From assembly GCA_002495225.1 (NCBI GenBank), contig DAEF01000253.1, positions 1 to 5,424 of the forward strand: 5,424 nt of DNA, given 5' to 3'. This document shows, in pieces, positions 1-4,880 of the stretch. This DNA is from Methanoregulaceae archaeon UBA288. GTDB lineage: Archaea > Halobacteriota > Methanomicrobia > Methanomicrobiales > Methanospirillaceae. The stretch's first letter is position 1. Each line of letters starts with the position of its first letter. Position numbers and translations under genes: made by a program. The notes below the pieces were generated by a model. The model had not been told where the DNA came from. It worked only from the letters and a program-made list of their open reading frames with translations, and ran no database searches.

Positions 1-310
1 CGAGGTCCTGGCTGAATCGGGTAGATCGCTCTCGGCCCTCGAGGACGAGCTGCCGCCGTATCACTTCATCAGCGAGCGGATCAAAACGGAGCGGCCCGAC
101 GAGGTGATCGCCGCGGTCGAGGCTGCGTTCCCCGACTTCTCGGCCGATCGGACCGACGGGGTCCGGCTGGCAAAGGGAAAGACCTGGGCGCTGGTCCGCC
201 GATCGGGGACCGAGCCGATCGTCCGCGTCATGGTCGAGGCCGAAGACCGGGCCGCGGCCGAGGCGATGCGCGACGCGGTCCTGGAGCAGGTCGCGCCGCT
301 CACCGGCTAG
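1..310 (+). CDS. glmM: Phosphoglucosamine mutase / phosphomannomutase family protein, C-terminal end (partial)
   Basis: This is the last 102 codons of an alpha-D-phosphohexomutase, cut by the left edge; the first complete codon begins at base 2 and TAG ends at 310. Enzymes of this family move a phosphate between C6 and C1 of a hexose; the archaeal GlmM branch converts glucosamine-6-phosphate to glucosamine-1-phosphate for UDP-GlcNAc and surface glycan synthesis in the cytoplasm. The visible part is the C-terminal phosphate-binding domain 4. It has D-G-V-R-L at visible residues 52-56, a W at 62, then the substrate phosphate-binding loop RRSGTEP at 66-72, followed by the typical strand IVRVMVEAED. 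The usual loop is R-P-S-G-T-E-P, so the second residue differs, which the family tolerates. The catalytic serine and metal-binding loop lie outside the window, so GlmM cannot be separated from phosphomannomutase or phosphoglucomutase here. Family call strong, exact substrate uncertain. Confidence 0.88.
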   Translation, partial: EVLAESGRSLSALEDELPPYHFISERIKTERPDEVIAAVEAAFPDFSADRTDGVRLAKGKTWALVRRSGTEPIVRVMVEAEDRAAAEAMRDAVLEQVAPLTG

Positions 311-444
311 AGCCGAGTCGCGGCCCGGGTTGGCGGAAGGAGGTCGTCCTCGGGCGGGGCCGCCGACCAGGGGCGCCCCCGTCTCCATCGGCTTCCCGGC
401 AGGGGTCGCGTTCGGCGAAGACGGGGGCGCGCAGGGCGAGGCGT

Positions 445-534
445 CCGTTCCGGATCAAAACGGTACGGGGAACGGATCAACCGCGTCCGGGTCGATCAGC
501 CAGCCGTCGTTTCCGAACGTCGGATCCGGAACGG
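445..534. repeat. 12-bp perfect inverted repeat with 66-base spacer
   Basis: The arm CCGTTCCGGATC at 445-456 is the exact reverse complement of GATCCGGAACGG at 523-534. The left arm can also pair locally: TCCGTTCC at 444-451 with GGAACGGA at 469-476 (8 bp, 17-base loop). A related CGGATC also occurs at 474-479. A transcript through here could therefore switch between a short and a long stem. Function unknown; the repeat itself is directly visible. Confidence 0.6.
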
Positions 535-671
535 TCGATGTCATCGTGATCGGCGGAGCCGGAATCGACGCGGCAGTCAGTGTGAACGGAGACTCCCCGG
601 CAACATCGGGCCGATCCGCTGCCTGTCATCCCGTTGAGTAGATCGAGAATCGGGGGGGCACCAGGACTGGC

Positions 672-687
672 CTGTGCATCCGCACAG
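672..687. repeat. Small perfect hairpin, 6-bp stem and 4-base loop
   Basis: CTGTGC (672-677) pairs with GCACAG (682-687) around an ATCC loop. It lies in a run of small self-complementary units: CCAG-GA-CTGG at 661-670, this hairpin, AACCGGTT at 705-712, and CTCCA...TGGAG at 713-730 that encloses the T6 tract at 721-726. T tracts act in archaeal termination, so the group could end a + strand transcript, perhaps the glmM mRNA about 400 bases upstream. That role is inference. Confidence 0.35.
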
Positions 688-888
688 TTCCTCCAGGCAA
701 GGTAAACCGGTTCTCCACCATTTTTTGGAGCAGAGCGAGCGCCGGCAGCGAGAGCTGGAGCCGCGGCAGCCCCGACCGTCACGGCGCGGTTCGAAGAGAG
801 AGAAAAGGACCGGGGCCGTCATAACGAGGAGAGCCGCCTATCGTTCGTGCCCCCGCCCGGCGCCCCGGCAGTCCGAAGGGACGTGTCG

Positions 889-1016
889 ACAAATAAGAGG
901 CCTCGGTCTCCAAGTTCACCTGGAGAGCGCCTGCCATGAGACAGGCAGGAACTCCGGCAAAAGCAGCTGGATCGGGACGCTCTCTCATGCCCCGATGGGG
1001 GGGGTGCCGGAGCTGC
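889..1016 (+). ncRNA. Possible structured RNA locus (TATA-like box plus nested stems), speculative
   Basis: An AT-rich box, CGACAAATAAG at about 888-898, stands out in this GC-rich stretch and could place a + strand transcript start near 920. Just downstream are CCTGCC/GGCAGG (930-935/944-949, 8-base loop), then an outer stem CTCCGGCA/TGCCGGAG (952-959/1005-1012, 8 perfect pairs) enclosing an inner stem ATCGGG/CCCGAT (971-976/991-996). GCAGCT (963-968) can alternatively pair with AGCTGC (1011-1016). The nesting is what a folded RNA would show, but GC-rich DNA gives many chance stems, and no known RNA family is recognised. The 3' end is undefined. Confidence 0.18.
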
Positions 1017-1235
1017 CCGGCAGGATCGGGCACCACGCGCCCGGTACCGAGCCCGCCGGTCCGCAGAACACCGGTGACAGGGCCGGAGCCGGACGGCCCC
1101 TGACGCCAGGGTGCGCCTCCCGAGGCCTGACCCTCCGGCCGGTTGCTCGCCCTGTCCTGGTCGGGCACGCGCAGGGAACCGGGCTCGTCGCCTCCGTGGA
1201 TCGCGCCGGGGGGAGGGCGAGAGAACGGGGCACCC

Positions 1236-2840
1236 TCAGATCGCGAGCATCAGCACGAGGAGGGCGCCGGTGGCGATCGTCAACACGAGGGCGACGGGCG
1301 CGCACTTCCGGATCACCTCGCCCTCCATCCCGAGCTGGTCGATCACGGCGGCCGCGTTGATGATCTTGGCCGGCGCTATCCCGGACGCGATCCCGCCCGC
1401 CACCGCGTGGGCCGAGTAGACCTTGATGAAGTCGAGGTCGAGGACGCCGGTCGCCCGCTTCAGGATCCCGTGGAACATCACGTTCGACGAGGCCTCCGAG
1501 CCAGAGACGAACGCACCGAAGAGGCCGAGAAGCGGGCTGATCGCCGGGAAGGCGACCCCGAACGTCATCGCGAGCGTGAGCCCGATCACGGCGTTCATGT
1601 TGATGTCCGCCGTCCCGGGCGCGAACGTGAGAGCGTTGTCGATGACAGTCTGGCCGGACCAGTCCATCACGTAGGCGATCGCGAAGAAGATTGCAGCGGC
1701 GAAAGTCGGAGCCCAGGCCCGCTTCAGCCAGACCTGGACGATCTTTCGCGCCTCGTCGCGGCCCCTGACCAGGAAAGGAGCCGAGACCAGGGTCGAGACC
1801 AGGACCCAGGTATACGCCTGGTTCAGCAGTTTCAGGTCGATCACCCTGTCCGCGACGATCGTGACCCGCTGCAGCGGGCCGAGCAGACCGTACAGCCCCG
1901 TCGATAGGACCGGGATGCTGATCACGATGACGAAGAAGACCAGCAGCAACCAGGGGAGCGCGGCCCGCCCGATCGGCATGACGTCGGCAGGCATGTCGTC
2001 CCTGCGCACCAGGATCGGCCTGCCCTTGGCGACGCGAAGCAGGAGAAGAACCACGATCGTGACCAGGCCCGAGAAGACACCCACGAGCCCGATCGCCGAG
2101 ACCGGGAGGACCCGGACAAAGAAGATGGCCGATAGCCCGAGGGTGAGGCCGGCAACGATCGCCGGCACGAACCCGTCCCGCATTCCCTTCAAACCGTCCG
2201 CGATGTAGAGCATCCCGAAGGCGAACCCGGTCGAGACCACCGGGAGAAAGAGCGAGATCTGCGAGCCGAGCGGGGCAAGGTCGAGGTTGAAGACCTGGGC
2301 CGGGAGCGTGATCGGGACGGCGAGCAATGAGAACGAGGTGAGCGGGTCGTATCCGAGGCAGGGCAGGGCGATTGCCGCCAGCGGTGAGAACCCCAGGGCG
2401 AGCATGATCGGCGGGAGCATCGTGACCGGAGTGGCCCCGATCGAGACGAGGAAGGAACCGAGCCCCACGTTCAGGAGCATCACCTGCTCGTAGCGTTCGG
2501 CCGCGATCAGCCGGATGTACTCAGTGATCGACCTGATCGCGCCGGTCACGTCCATCATCGTGACCTGGAGGATCGTGAGCAGGACCATCAGCGAGATCCC
2601 GAACGAGGCGAGGATCCCGTTGACCGTGGCATACAGGGCGATCGCGGGTGAAGTCGAGAAGAAGAGGATGGCGATGACGACGGTCAGCACCCAGCCAACG
2701 AAACCCATCAGGGTCCCCGACTGCTTGAGGACAACGAGGCCGACGAAGATTACGAGAATGGGCAGTATGGCCAGGAAGAAGGAGATGAGAAGATCCACGG
2801 TGATCGCCTGTGAAACAAGTACATTGCTATCCTCAAACAT
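1236..2840 (-). CDS. L-lactate permease (LctP) family transporter, divergent
   Basis: A 534-residue polytopic membrane protein with roughly 12-14 hydrophobic segments, in the LctP/LldP family (TC 2.A.14) of lactate and glycolate symporters in the cytoplasmic membrane. Family-like stretches include the first helix (LLISFFLAILPILVIF), the segment PIMLALGFSPLAAIALPCLG, the loop SQISLFLPVVSTGFAFGML, the late motif VSGSEASSNVMFHGIL (compare LTGSDTSSNALF in E. coli LldP), and the C-terminal SGIAPAKIINAAAV (compare TGKMISPQSIAIA). The E. coli segment EGAAGFGAPVAI corresponds here to a shorter VSIGATPVTM, so the substrate may differ. I chose ATG at 2840 because it leaves 15 residues before helix 1, as in LldP; ATG at 2876 (546 aa) and GTG at 2798 (520 aa, with a GGCGATC-like site) are alternatives. 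Stop is TGA. In a methanogen, lactate could matter as a precursor of the coenzyme F420 side chain, but that link is only inference. Confidence 0.85.
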   Translation of the reverse strand: MFEDSNVLVSQAITVDLLISFFLAILPILVIFVGLVVLKQSGTLMGFVGWVLTVVIAILFFSTSPAIALYATVNGILASFGISLMVLLTILQVTMMDVTGAIRSITEYIRLIAAERYEQVMLLNVGLGSFLVSIGATPVTMLPPIMLALGFSPLAAIALPCLGYDPLTSFSLLAVPITLPAQVFNLDLAPLGSQISLFLPVVSTGFAFGMLYIADGLKGMRDGFVPAIVAGLTLGLSAIFFVRVLPVSAIGLVGVFSGLVTIVVLLLLRVAKGRPILVRRDDMPADVMPIGRAALPWLLLVFFVIVISIPVLSTGLYGLLGPLQRVTIVADRVIDLKLLNQAYTWVLVSTLVSAPFLVRGRDEARKIVQVWLKRAWAPTFAAAIFFAIAYVMDWSGQTVIDNALTFAPGTADINMNAVIGLTLAMTFGVAFPAISPLLGLFGAFVSGSEASSNVMFHGILKRATGVLDLDFIKVYSAHAVAGGIASGIAPAKIINAAAVIDQLGMEGEVIRKCAPVALVLTIATGALLVLMLAI

Positions 2841-2888
2841 AAACAATGCCAATCGCCAAGAGCCGGGCACTGGCATTCACTCTCACAT

Positions 2889-2914
2889 CGCGACCGTCGC
2901 GGTTCAAAATTCCC
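2889..2914 (-). promoter_or_regulatory. Candidate promoter/operator of the LctP-family gene
   Basis: Read on the - strand, an AT-rich GGAATTTTGAA (about 2904-2914) could act as a weak TATA box with transcription starting near 2882, giving a leader of about 40 bases to ATG 2840. Immediately downstream is a 13-base palindrome, CGCGAC-C-GTCGCG (2889-2901), in a position where a bound protein would block initiation. CGTCGC at 2895-2900 can also pair with GCGACG at 2916-2921. The TATA match is poor, so this is suggestive only. Confidence 0.25.
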
Positions 2915-3011
2915 TGCGACGACGGTTGATCGCGCACGGGTGCATTACGGCCGTGGCTAACTGCCGGACGCGCCCCAGGACGCCGCCCGATACGACCGGC
3001 CGTGCAATGGA

Positions 3012-3326
3012 TCAGACGATGGCCGATGAACCCCGTCGTACCGTGTCGTACTCGCTCCGGAGCCCGGACGGGAGCAGTGAGATCGCGACTGTCACCCCGA
3101 GCGGGATCACGACCATGTCATCGAGCTGACCGACGAACGGAAGGAAGTCAGGGATGATGTCGATCGGGCTCGCGACGTAGGCGAGCGTGGCGATCATGAC
3201 GACTTTTGCCGTGATCGGCACGCGCGGGTCGCGGACGCCGAGGAGAAGCATCTCGAGTGGTGCCCGGAACCGCCGCAGGCGTGAGTTCAGCGTCGAGAGC
3301 CGACGGACGGTCTTGACAAGTCCCAT
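3012..3326 (-). CDS. YkvA/DUF1232 family small membrane-associated protein
   Basis: A 104-residue protein with the diagnostic DUF1232 (YkvA, PF06803) core: K-V-V-M-I-A-T-L-A-Y at residues 41-50 followed by SPIDIIPDFLPFVGQLDD at 53-70, then a second hydrophobic stretch (MVVIPLGVTVAISLLP, 71-86). The family occurs widely in bacteria and archaea, usually as 80-140 residue proteins, and its biochemical role is not established. The N-terminal 35 residues are basic and probably cytoplasmic; two short hydrophobic segments flank the SPID...LDD turn. ATG at 3326 gives the normal family start. The gene is divergent from the small membrane-protein gene at 3468 and sits 171 bases upstream of the LctP-family gene on the same strand, so read-through into that gene is possible but not shown. 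Confidence 0.88.
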   Translation of the reverse strand: MGLVKTVRRLSTLNSRLRRFRAPLEMLLLGVRDPRVPITAKVVMIATLAYVASPIDIIPDFLPFVGQLDDMVVIPLGVTVAISLLPSGLRSEYDTVRRGSSAIV

Positions 3327-3336
3327 CGGAAGATCT

Positions 3337-3358
3337 GTTCGGCGAACCAGTATTTGTA
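3337..3358 (-). promoter_or_regulatory. Candidate TATA box and palindrome upstream of the YkvA gene
   Basis: On the - strand TACAAATA (3351-3358) lies about 28 bases before ATG 3326, which would place transcription initiation almost at the start codon. No good Shine-Dalgarno sequence is present (the bases before ATG are GATCTTCCG), fitting a leaderless mRNA. Between the two is an 11-base palindrome, GTTCG-G-CGAAC (3337-3347), a possible operator. The distances are observed; the function is inferred. Confidence 0.35.
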
Positions 3359-3409
3359 TGTGAGGTATGCGGCAATAAGCATGGAAAGGACAGAAAAGAC
3401 CCCGTGAGA

Positions 3410-3424
3410 CCGAAATATTTATAG
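3410..3424 (+). promoter_or_regulatory. Strong archaeal BRE/TATA promoter of the small membrane-protein gene
   Basis: CCGAAA (3410-3415, BRE) followed directly by TATTTATAG (3416-3424) closely matches the archaeal consensus of purine-rich BRE plus TTTATATA. The 8-base box would put the start of transcription at about 3446, giving a leader of roughly 22 bases before ATG 3468. This is the best promoter in the window. Confidence 0.75.
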
Positions 3425-3467
3425 AAACCGATAGCTACGGGGGAGGTGGGAGAGTGAACCAGCGACC

Positions 3468-3830
3468 ATGCTCCGAATCTTCGCAACGATCCTCTGCCTC
3501 GGCGCGCTCCTCCACGTCTGTGCCCTCGCCGCGGATTTGCCTGCGGCAGAGCCCGACGGCCCGGAAACCCTGCGGGCTTCGACATCATCGGGCGGCAGTC
3601 CCCTCGGGGAGAAGGCAGGTGCGGCCGACGCATCCTCCCCCGGGGCGCATACCTCCTGGGTGGGCTCGCTCGTGCTGGTCTTCGGAGGGCTGCTCGGAGG
3701 ACTCTTCCTCTTCGCGGGGGTGCTTTCGGTCCTTAGGGAACTCGGCGAAGCGCGACTGCGATCCGGGCCCGACGAACTGCCAGCGTCCTCGAACAGGATC
3801 AGGAACGACGAGGCGCCGCCGGCAGAGTAA
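3468..3830 (+). CDS. Hypothetical secreted/membrane-anchored protein with signal peptide and one C-terminal TM helix
   Basis: I do not recognise this 120-residue protein. It begins with an apparent signal sequence (M-L-R, hydrophobic core IFATILCLGALLHVCALA, possible cleavage after about residue 21-22), followed by about 40 hydrophilic residues rich in Ser, Gly, Ala, Pro and acidic residues. A strong transmembrane helix spans about residues 64-88 and contains the small-residue motif GGLLGG. A charged tail of about 30 residues ends in APPAE. Expected topology is type I: short outer domain, single helix, short cytoplasmic tail. High third-position GC and the hydrophobic pattern both support this frame over the overlapping frame from GTG 3454. 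Oddly, the clear GGAGGTG (3442-3448) lies 19 bases from ATG 3468 and is better spaced for the GTG in the other frame; no other start codon is available just upstream in this frame. It has its own near-consensus promoter, so it is probably expressed. Confidence 0.72.
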   Translation: MLRIFATILCLGALLHVCALAADLPAAEPDGPETLRASTSSGGSPLGEKAGAADASSPGAHTSWVGSLVLVFGGLLGGLFLFAGVLSVLRELGEARLRSGPDELPASSNRIRNDEAPPAE

Positions 3831-3853
3831 GTTTGAACATTGCAGAAACAGTA

Positions 3854-3925
3854 AGCCCCAGGCGCGAGTCGAACGCGCGACCTGCTGATTACAAATCAGC
3901 CGCTATGCCACTAAGCCACTGGGGC
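3854..3925 (-). tRNA. tRNA-Thr (anticodon UGU)
   Basis: Read on the - strand from 3925 to 3854 the sequence folds into a full cloverleaf: acceptor GCCCCAG/CTGGGGC (7 pairs), D arm with loop AGTGGCA containing the GG pair, anticodon stem GCTGA/TCAGC with loop TTTGTAA, variable AGGTC, T stem GCGCG/CGCGC with loop TTCGACT. The loop gives anticodon TGT, decoding ACA (threonine); G35 and U36 are the main Thr identity bases. The unpaired base at 3854 gives U73, a discriminator compatible with archaeal tRNA-Thr. The following bases are TAC, so CCA is not encoded and must be added by the CCA enzyme. There is no intron. One D-stem pair (13-22) is a U-U mismatch. A weak AT-rich patch (ATTTTG, about 3951-3956 on the - strand) could be its TATA box. 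Confidence 0.96.
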
Positions 3926-4343
3926 GCAACAGAATTGTTGGGGCCGCGCCCGCAAAATCCTTCCGGGGGGAGCAACCCCGGGTTGCGCCGGTTGTGAGCC
4001 GATCCCTGTCGTGACGGCTGCACGCCGGCGGTGTCGAGTCCCGCACCTGGACGGACAGCATCCCCGGCGAAGCGAAACGGATAGGGTTATCGAACCAGAT
4101 GCCACAGTATTCCAGAGGTCCATGCGGTCGGGGATAGAGGGTGAGAGCAGGGTAACGCAGAGTACCCCCCATCAGCCCCCGCTCCGGATCGTGCGTGTGA
4201 TGATCCGAGCTCCCCGCGAGGCGTCGTCCGGCGTGAACCCCACCAGGAACCTCGCCACGAGGCAGACGGGGACGGACGTGACCGAAAGCCAGCCCGGACA
4301 GGGTGTGAAACCGTCTCTCCGCAGGGACAGGAGGTCATGAACT
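3926..4343. other. Gene-free interval between tRNA-Thr and the ThiN-domain gene
   Basis: About 418 bases without a convincing gene. An open frame at 4011-4340 (+) runs almost to the ThiN gene but is Arg-, Thr- and Ser-rich without pattern and I reject it. Visible elements are CAACA-GAAT-TGTTG (3927-3940) next to the tRNA 5' end, a 15-base palindrome at 3972-3986, GGTT-ATCG-AACC near 4085-4096, and GGGTA/TACCC (4150-4154/4163-4167). A BRE-like CCGAAA near 4282 has no TATA box after it. No strong promoter for the ThiN gene is seen. Confidence 0.5.
3972..3986. repeat. 15-base palindrome, possible operator or hairpin
   Basis: GCAACCC (3972-3978) and GGGTTGC (3980-3986) are perfect reverse complements around a single C. 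The site is about 47 bases upstream of the tRNA-Thr 5' end and about 360 bases upstream of the ThiN gene. A one-base spacer fits a DNA-binding dimer better than an RNA hairpin. Function unknown. Confidence 0.35.
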
Positions 4344-4859
4344 GTGCATCCGCTCGAGACACTGACCCGGCTCGATCGAGCCGCCGCGAGACTCGCCGGG
4401 ATCGACCCGCAGTTCGTGGAGCCGGGCCGTTCGAACCTCGCCGAGGCGGCGCCGCGGGCCCGCGCGCCCGGCGACGTCGCGGCCCTCGCGGGCGGGTTCA
4501 CCGTCGACAACCTGCGTGTCCGGACAGGCGGACCGGCCACGTACGGGGCCGATCGGGAGCTGGCCCGCGCGATCCTGACCGCGATCAGGTTCGAGCCCGC
4601 GGTGCGGGCCGCAGCATCGTTGCGGCCGCTCGCCGCACTCGCCCGGAACCTCGAGGAGCACCTCCGGGAGGTCGCAGTCGTCGACCCGCAGCACACGCCC
4701 CCCGGCATCTCGAACATGGACTGGGCGATCGCCCATGCCTCGAAGAACGGGGTCCCCGACGCGGTCCTGGTCAGGGAGAGGGCGCTCCTGTTCTTCGGTG
4801 GCTCCGCCGAGGAGGTCGTTGACGAAATACTTATCCTCTCCTCCCACGCCAGTATATAG
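4344..4859 (+). CDS. Stand-alone ThiN-type (thiamine-phosphate synthase family) domain protein, degenerate
   Basis: A 171-residue protein whose whole length matches the ThiN domain. In archaea this domain occurs as the C-terminal thiamine-phosphate synthase half of ThiDN, or fused to a helix-turn-helix as the ThiR thiamine-responsive repressor. Landmarks are VEPGRSN (25-31, family PEVGSN-like), DVAAL (44-48), YGADRELARAIL (67-78, family FGAS-x-H-x-AR-x-IL), RAAASLR (88-94, family R-x-A-x-NIR), ISNMDWAI (122-129, family S-T-M-x-W-G) and GVPDAV (136-141) followed by the final EEVVDEIL. Several functional positions look lost: the His of the GASxH motif is Glu, and the family segment D-x-G-x-x-G-K-E-P after PDVIY is replaced by VRERALLFF. 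It has neither ThiD nor HTH, so thiamine-phosphate synthase activity is doubtful; a ligand-binding or regulatory role is possible. The start is GTG 4344, with GGAGGT at 4330-4335 correctly placed; ATG 4337 is too close to that site and out of frame. The stop overlaps a TATA-like box for S17e. Confidence 0.78.
   Translation: MHPLETLTRLDRAAARLAGIDPQFVEPGRSNLAEAAPRARAPGDVAALAGGFTVDNLRVRTGGPATYGADRELARAILTAIRFEPAVRAAASLRPLAALARNLEEHLREVAVVDPQHTPPGISNMDWAIAHASKNGVPDAVLVRERALLFFGGSAEEVVDEILILSSHASI
4822..4834 (+). promoter_or_regulatory. BRE/TATA-like promoter inside the ThiN gene, for S17e
   Basis: ACGAAATACTTAT (4822-4834) closely resembles the strong promoter at 3410 (CCGAAATATTTAT). It would start transcription at about 4856-4858 and give S17e a leader of about 24 bases containing a poor GGACGGTAGG ribosome-binding site. 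It lies wholly in the coding sequence of the upstream gene. Confidence 0.45.
4853..4858 (+). promoter_or_regulatory. TATATA box overlapping the ThiN stop codon, alternative S17e promoter
   Basis: TATATA at 4853-4858 shares bases with the TAG stop (4857-4859) and is centred about 25 bases before ATG 4881. If used, the S17e mRNA would be leaderless. It has no BRE-like purines before it, so the box at 4822 may be the better one. Confidence 0.35.
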
Positions 4860-4880
4860 GATCACTGCAGGACGGTAGGC

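Larger units (their letters stand above)
311..1235. other. Gene-free interval of about 925 bases with inverted repeats
   Basis: No reading frame here looks like a protein I can recognise. The long open frames on both strands (for example 674-1360 + and 779-1168 -) are rich in Arg, Pro and Gly with no domain or hydrophobic pattern, as expected from translating GC-rich non-coding DNA. A weaker candidate is a TTG-started frame at 330-641 (+), 103 aa, with a less random second half (DVIVIGGAGIDAAVSVNG and two N-glycosylation-like NGT/NGS sites). It has no Shine-Dalgarno sequence and only moderate third-position GC, so I do not call it a gene. What can be seen instead is a 12-bp inverted repeat (445-456/523-534), a cluster of small hairpins ending near a T6 tract (661-730), G7 (652-658) and G8 (997-1004) runs, and a TATA-like box near 890 followed by nested stems. 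It separates two convergent genes. Confidence 0.6.

Noticed and set aside
77..89. 13-base exact repeat CGGATCAAAACGG, in glmM and again at 451-463
   Set aside because: Considered as a duplication of the glmM end, but the similarity stops at the 13-mer, so chance is likely.
672..683. 12-base exact direct repeat CTGTGCATCCGC, also at 4342-4353 at the ThiN start
   Set aside because: One shared 12-mer is expected by chance in a window of this size and GC content, and the flanks do not match.
779..1305. Two overlapping - strand open frames (779-1168 and 985-1305)
   Set aside because: Low-complexity Pro/Gly/Arg composition, no ribosome-binding site, and they overlap each other in different frames without recognisable features.
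674..1360. 228-codon + strand open frame starting GTG-CAT-CCG
   Set aside because: Arg/Pro/Gly-rich, with no domain or hydrophobic pattern; it runs antisense into the end of the LctP-family gene. Typical of GC-rich non-coding DNA.
3454..3888. GTG-started frame with a well-spaced GGAGGTG, 144 aa
   Set aside because: The product is Ser/Arg/Pro-rich without structure and runs into the tRNA antisense strand. The overlapping frame from 3468 has a signal peptide, a TM helix and higher third-position GC. The Shine-Dalgarno spacing is kept as a puzzle in the findings.
3854..3925. tRNA-Thr as an integration (att) site
   Set aside because: No integrase gene, and no second copy of the tRNA 3' end in the window.
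4011..4340. 109-codon + strand frame ending just before the ThiN gene, in the same frame
   Set aside because: Considered as a lost N-terminal HTH domain of the ThiN protein. The sequence shows no helix-turn-helix, is Arg/Thr/Ser-rich, and ends at TGA 4338-4340. The GGAGGT at 4330-4335 supports a start at GTG 4344.
4172..4865. Long - strand open frames opposite the ThiN gene (4172-4717, 4335-4865)
   Set aside because: Antisense shadows of a GC-rich coding gene; no family features.
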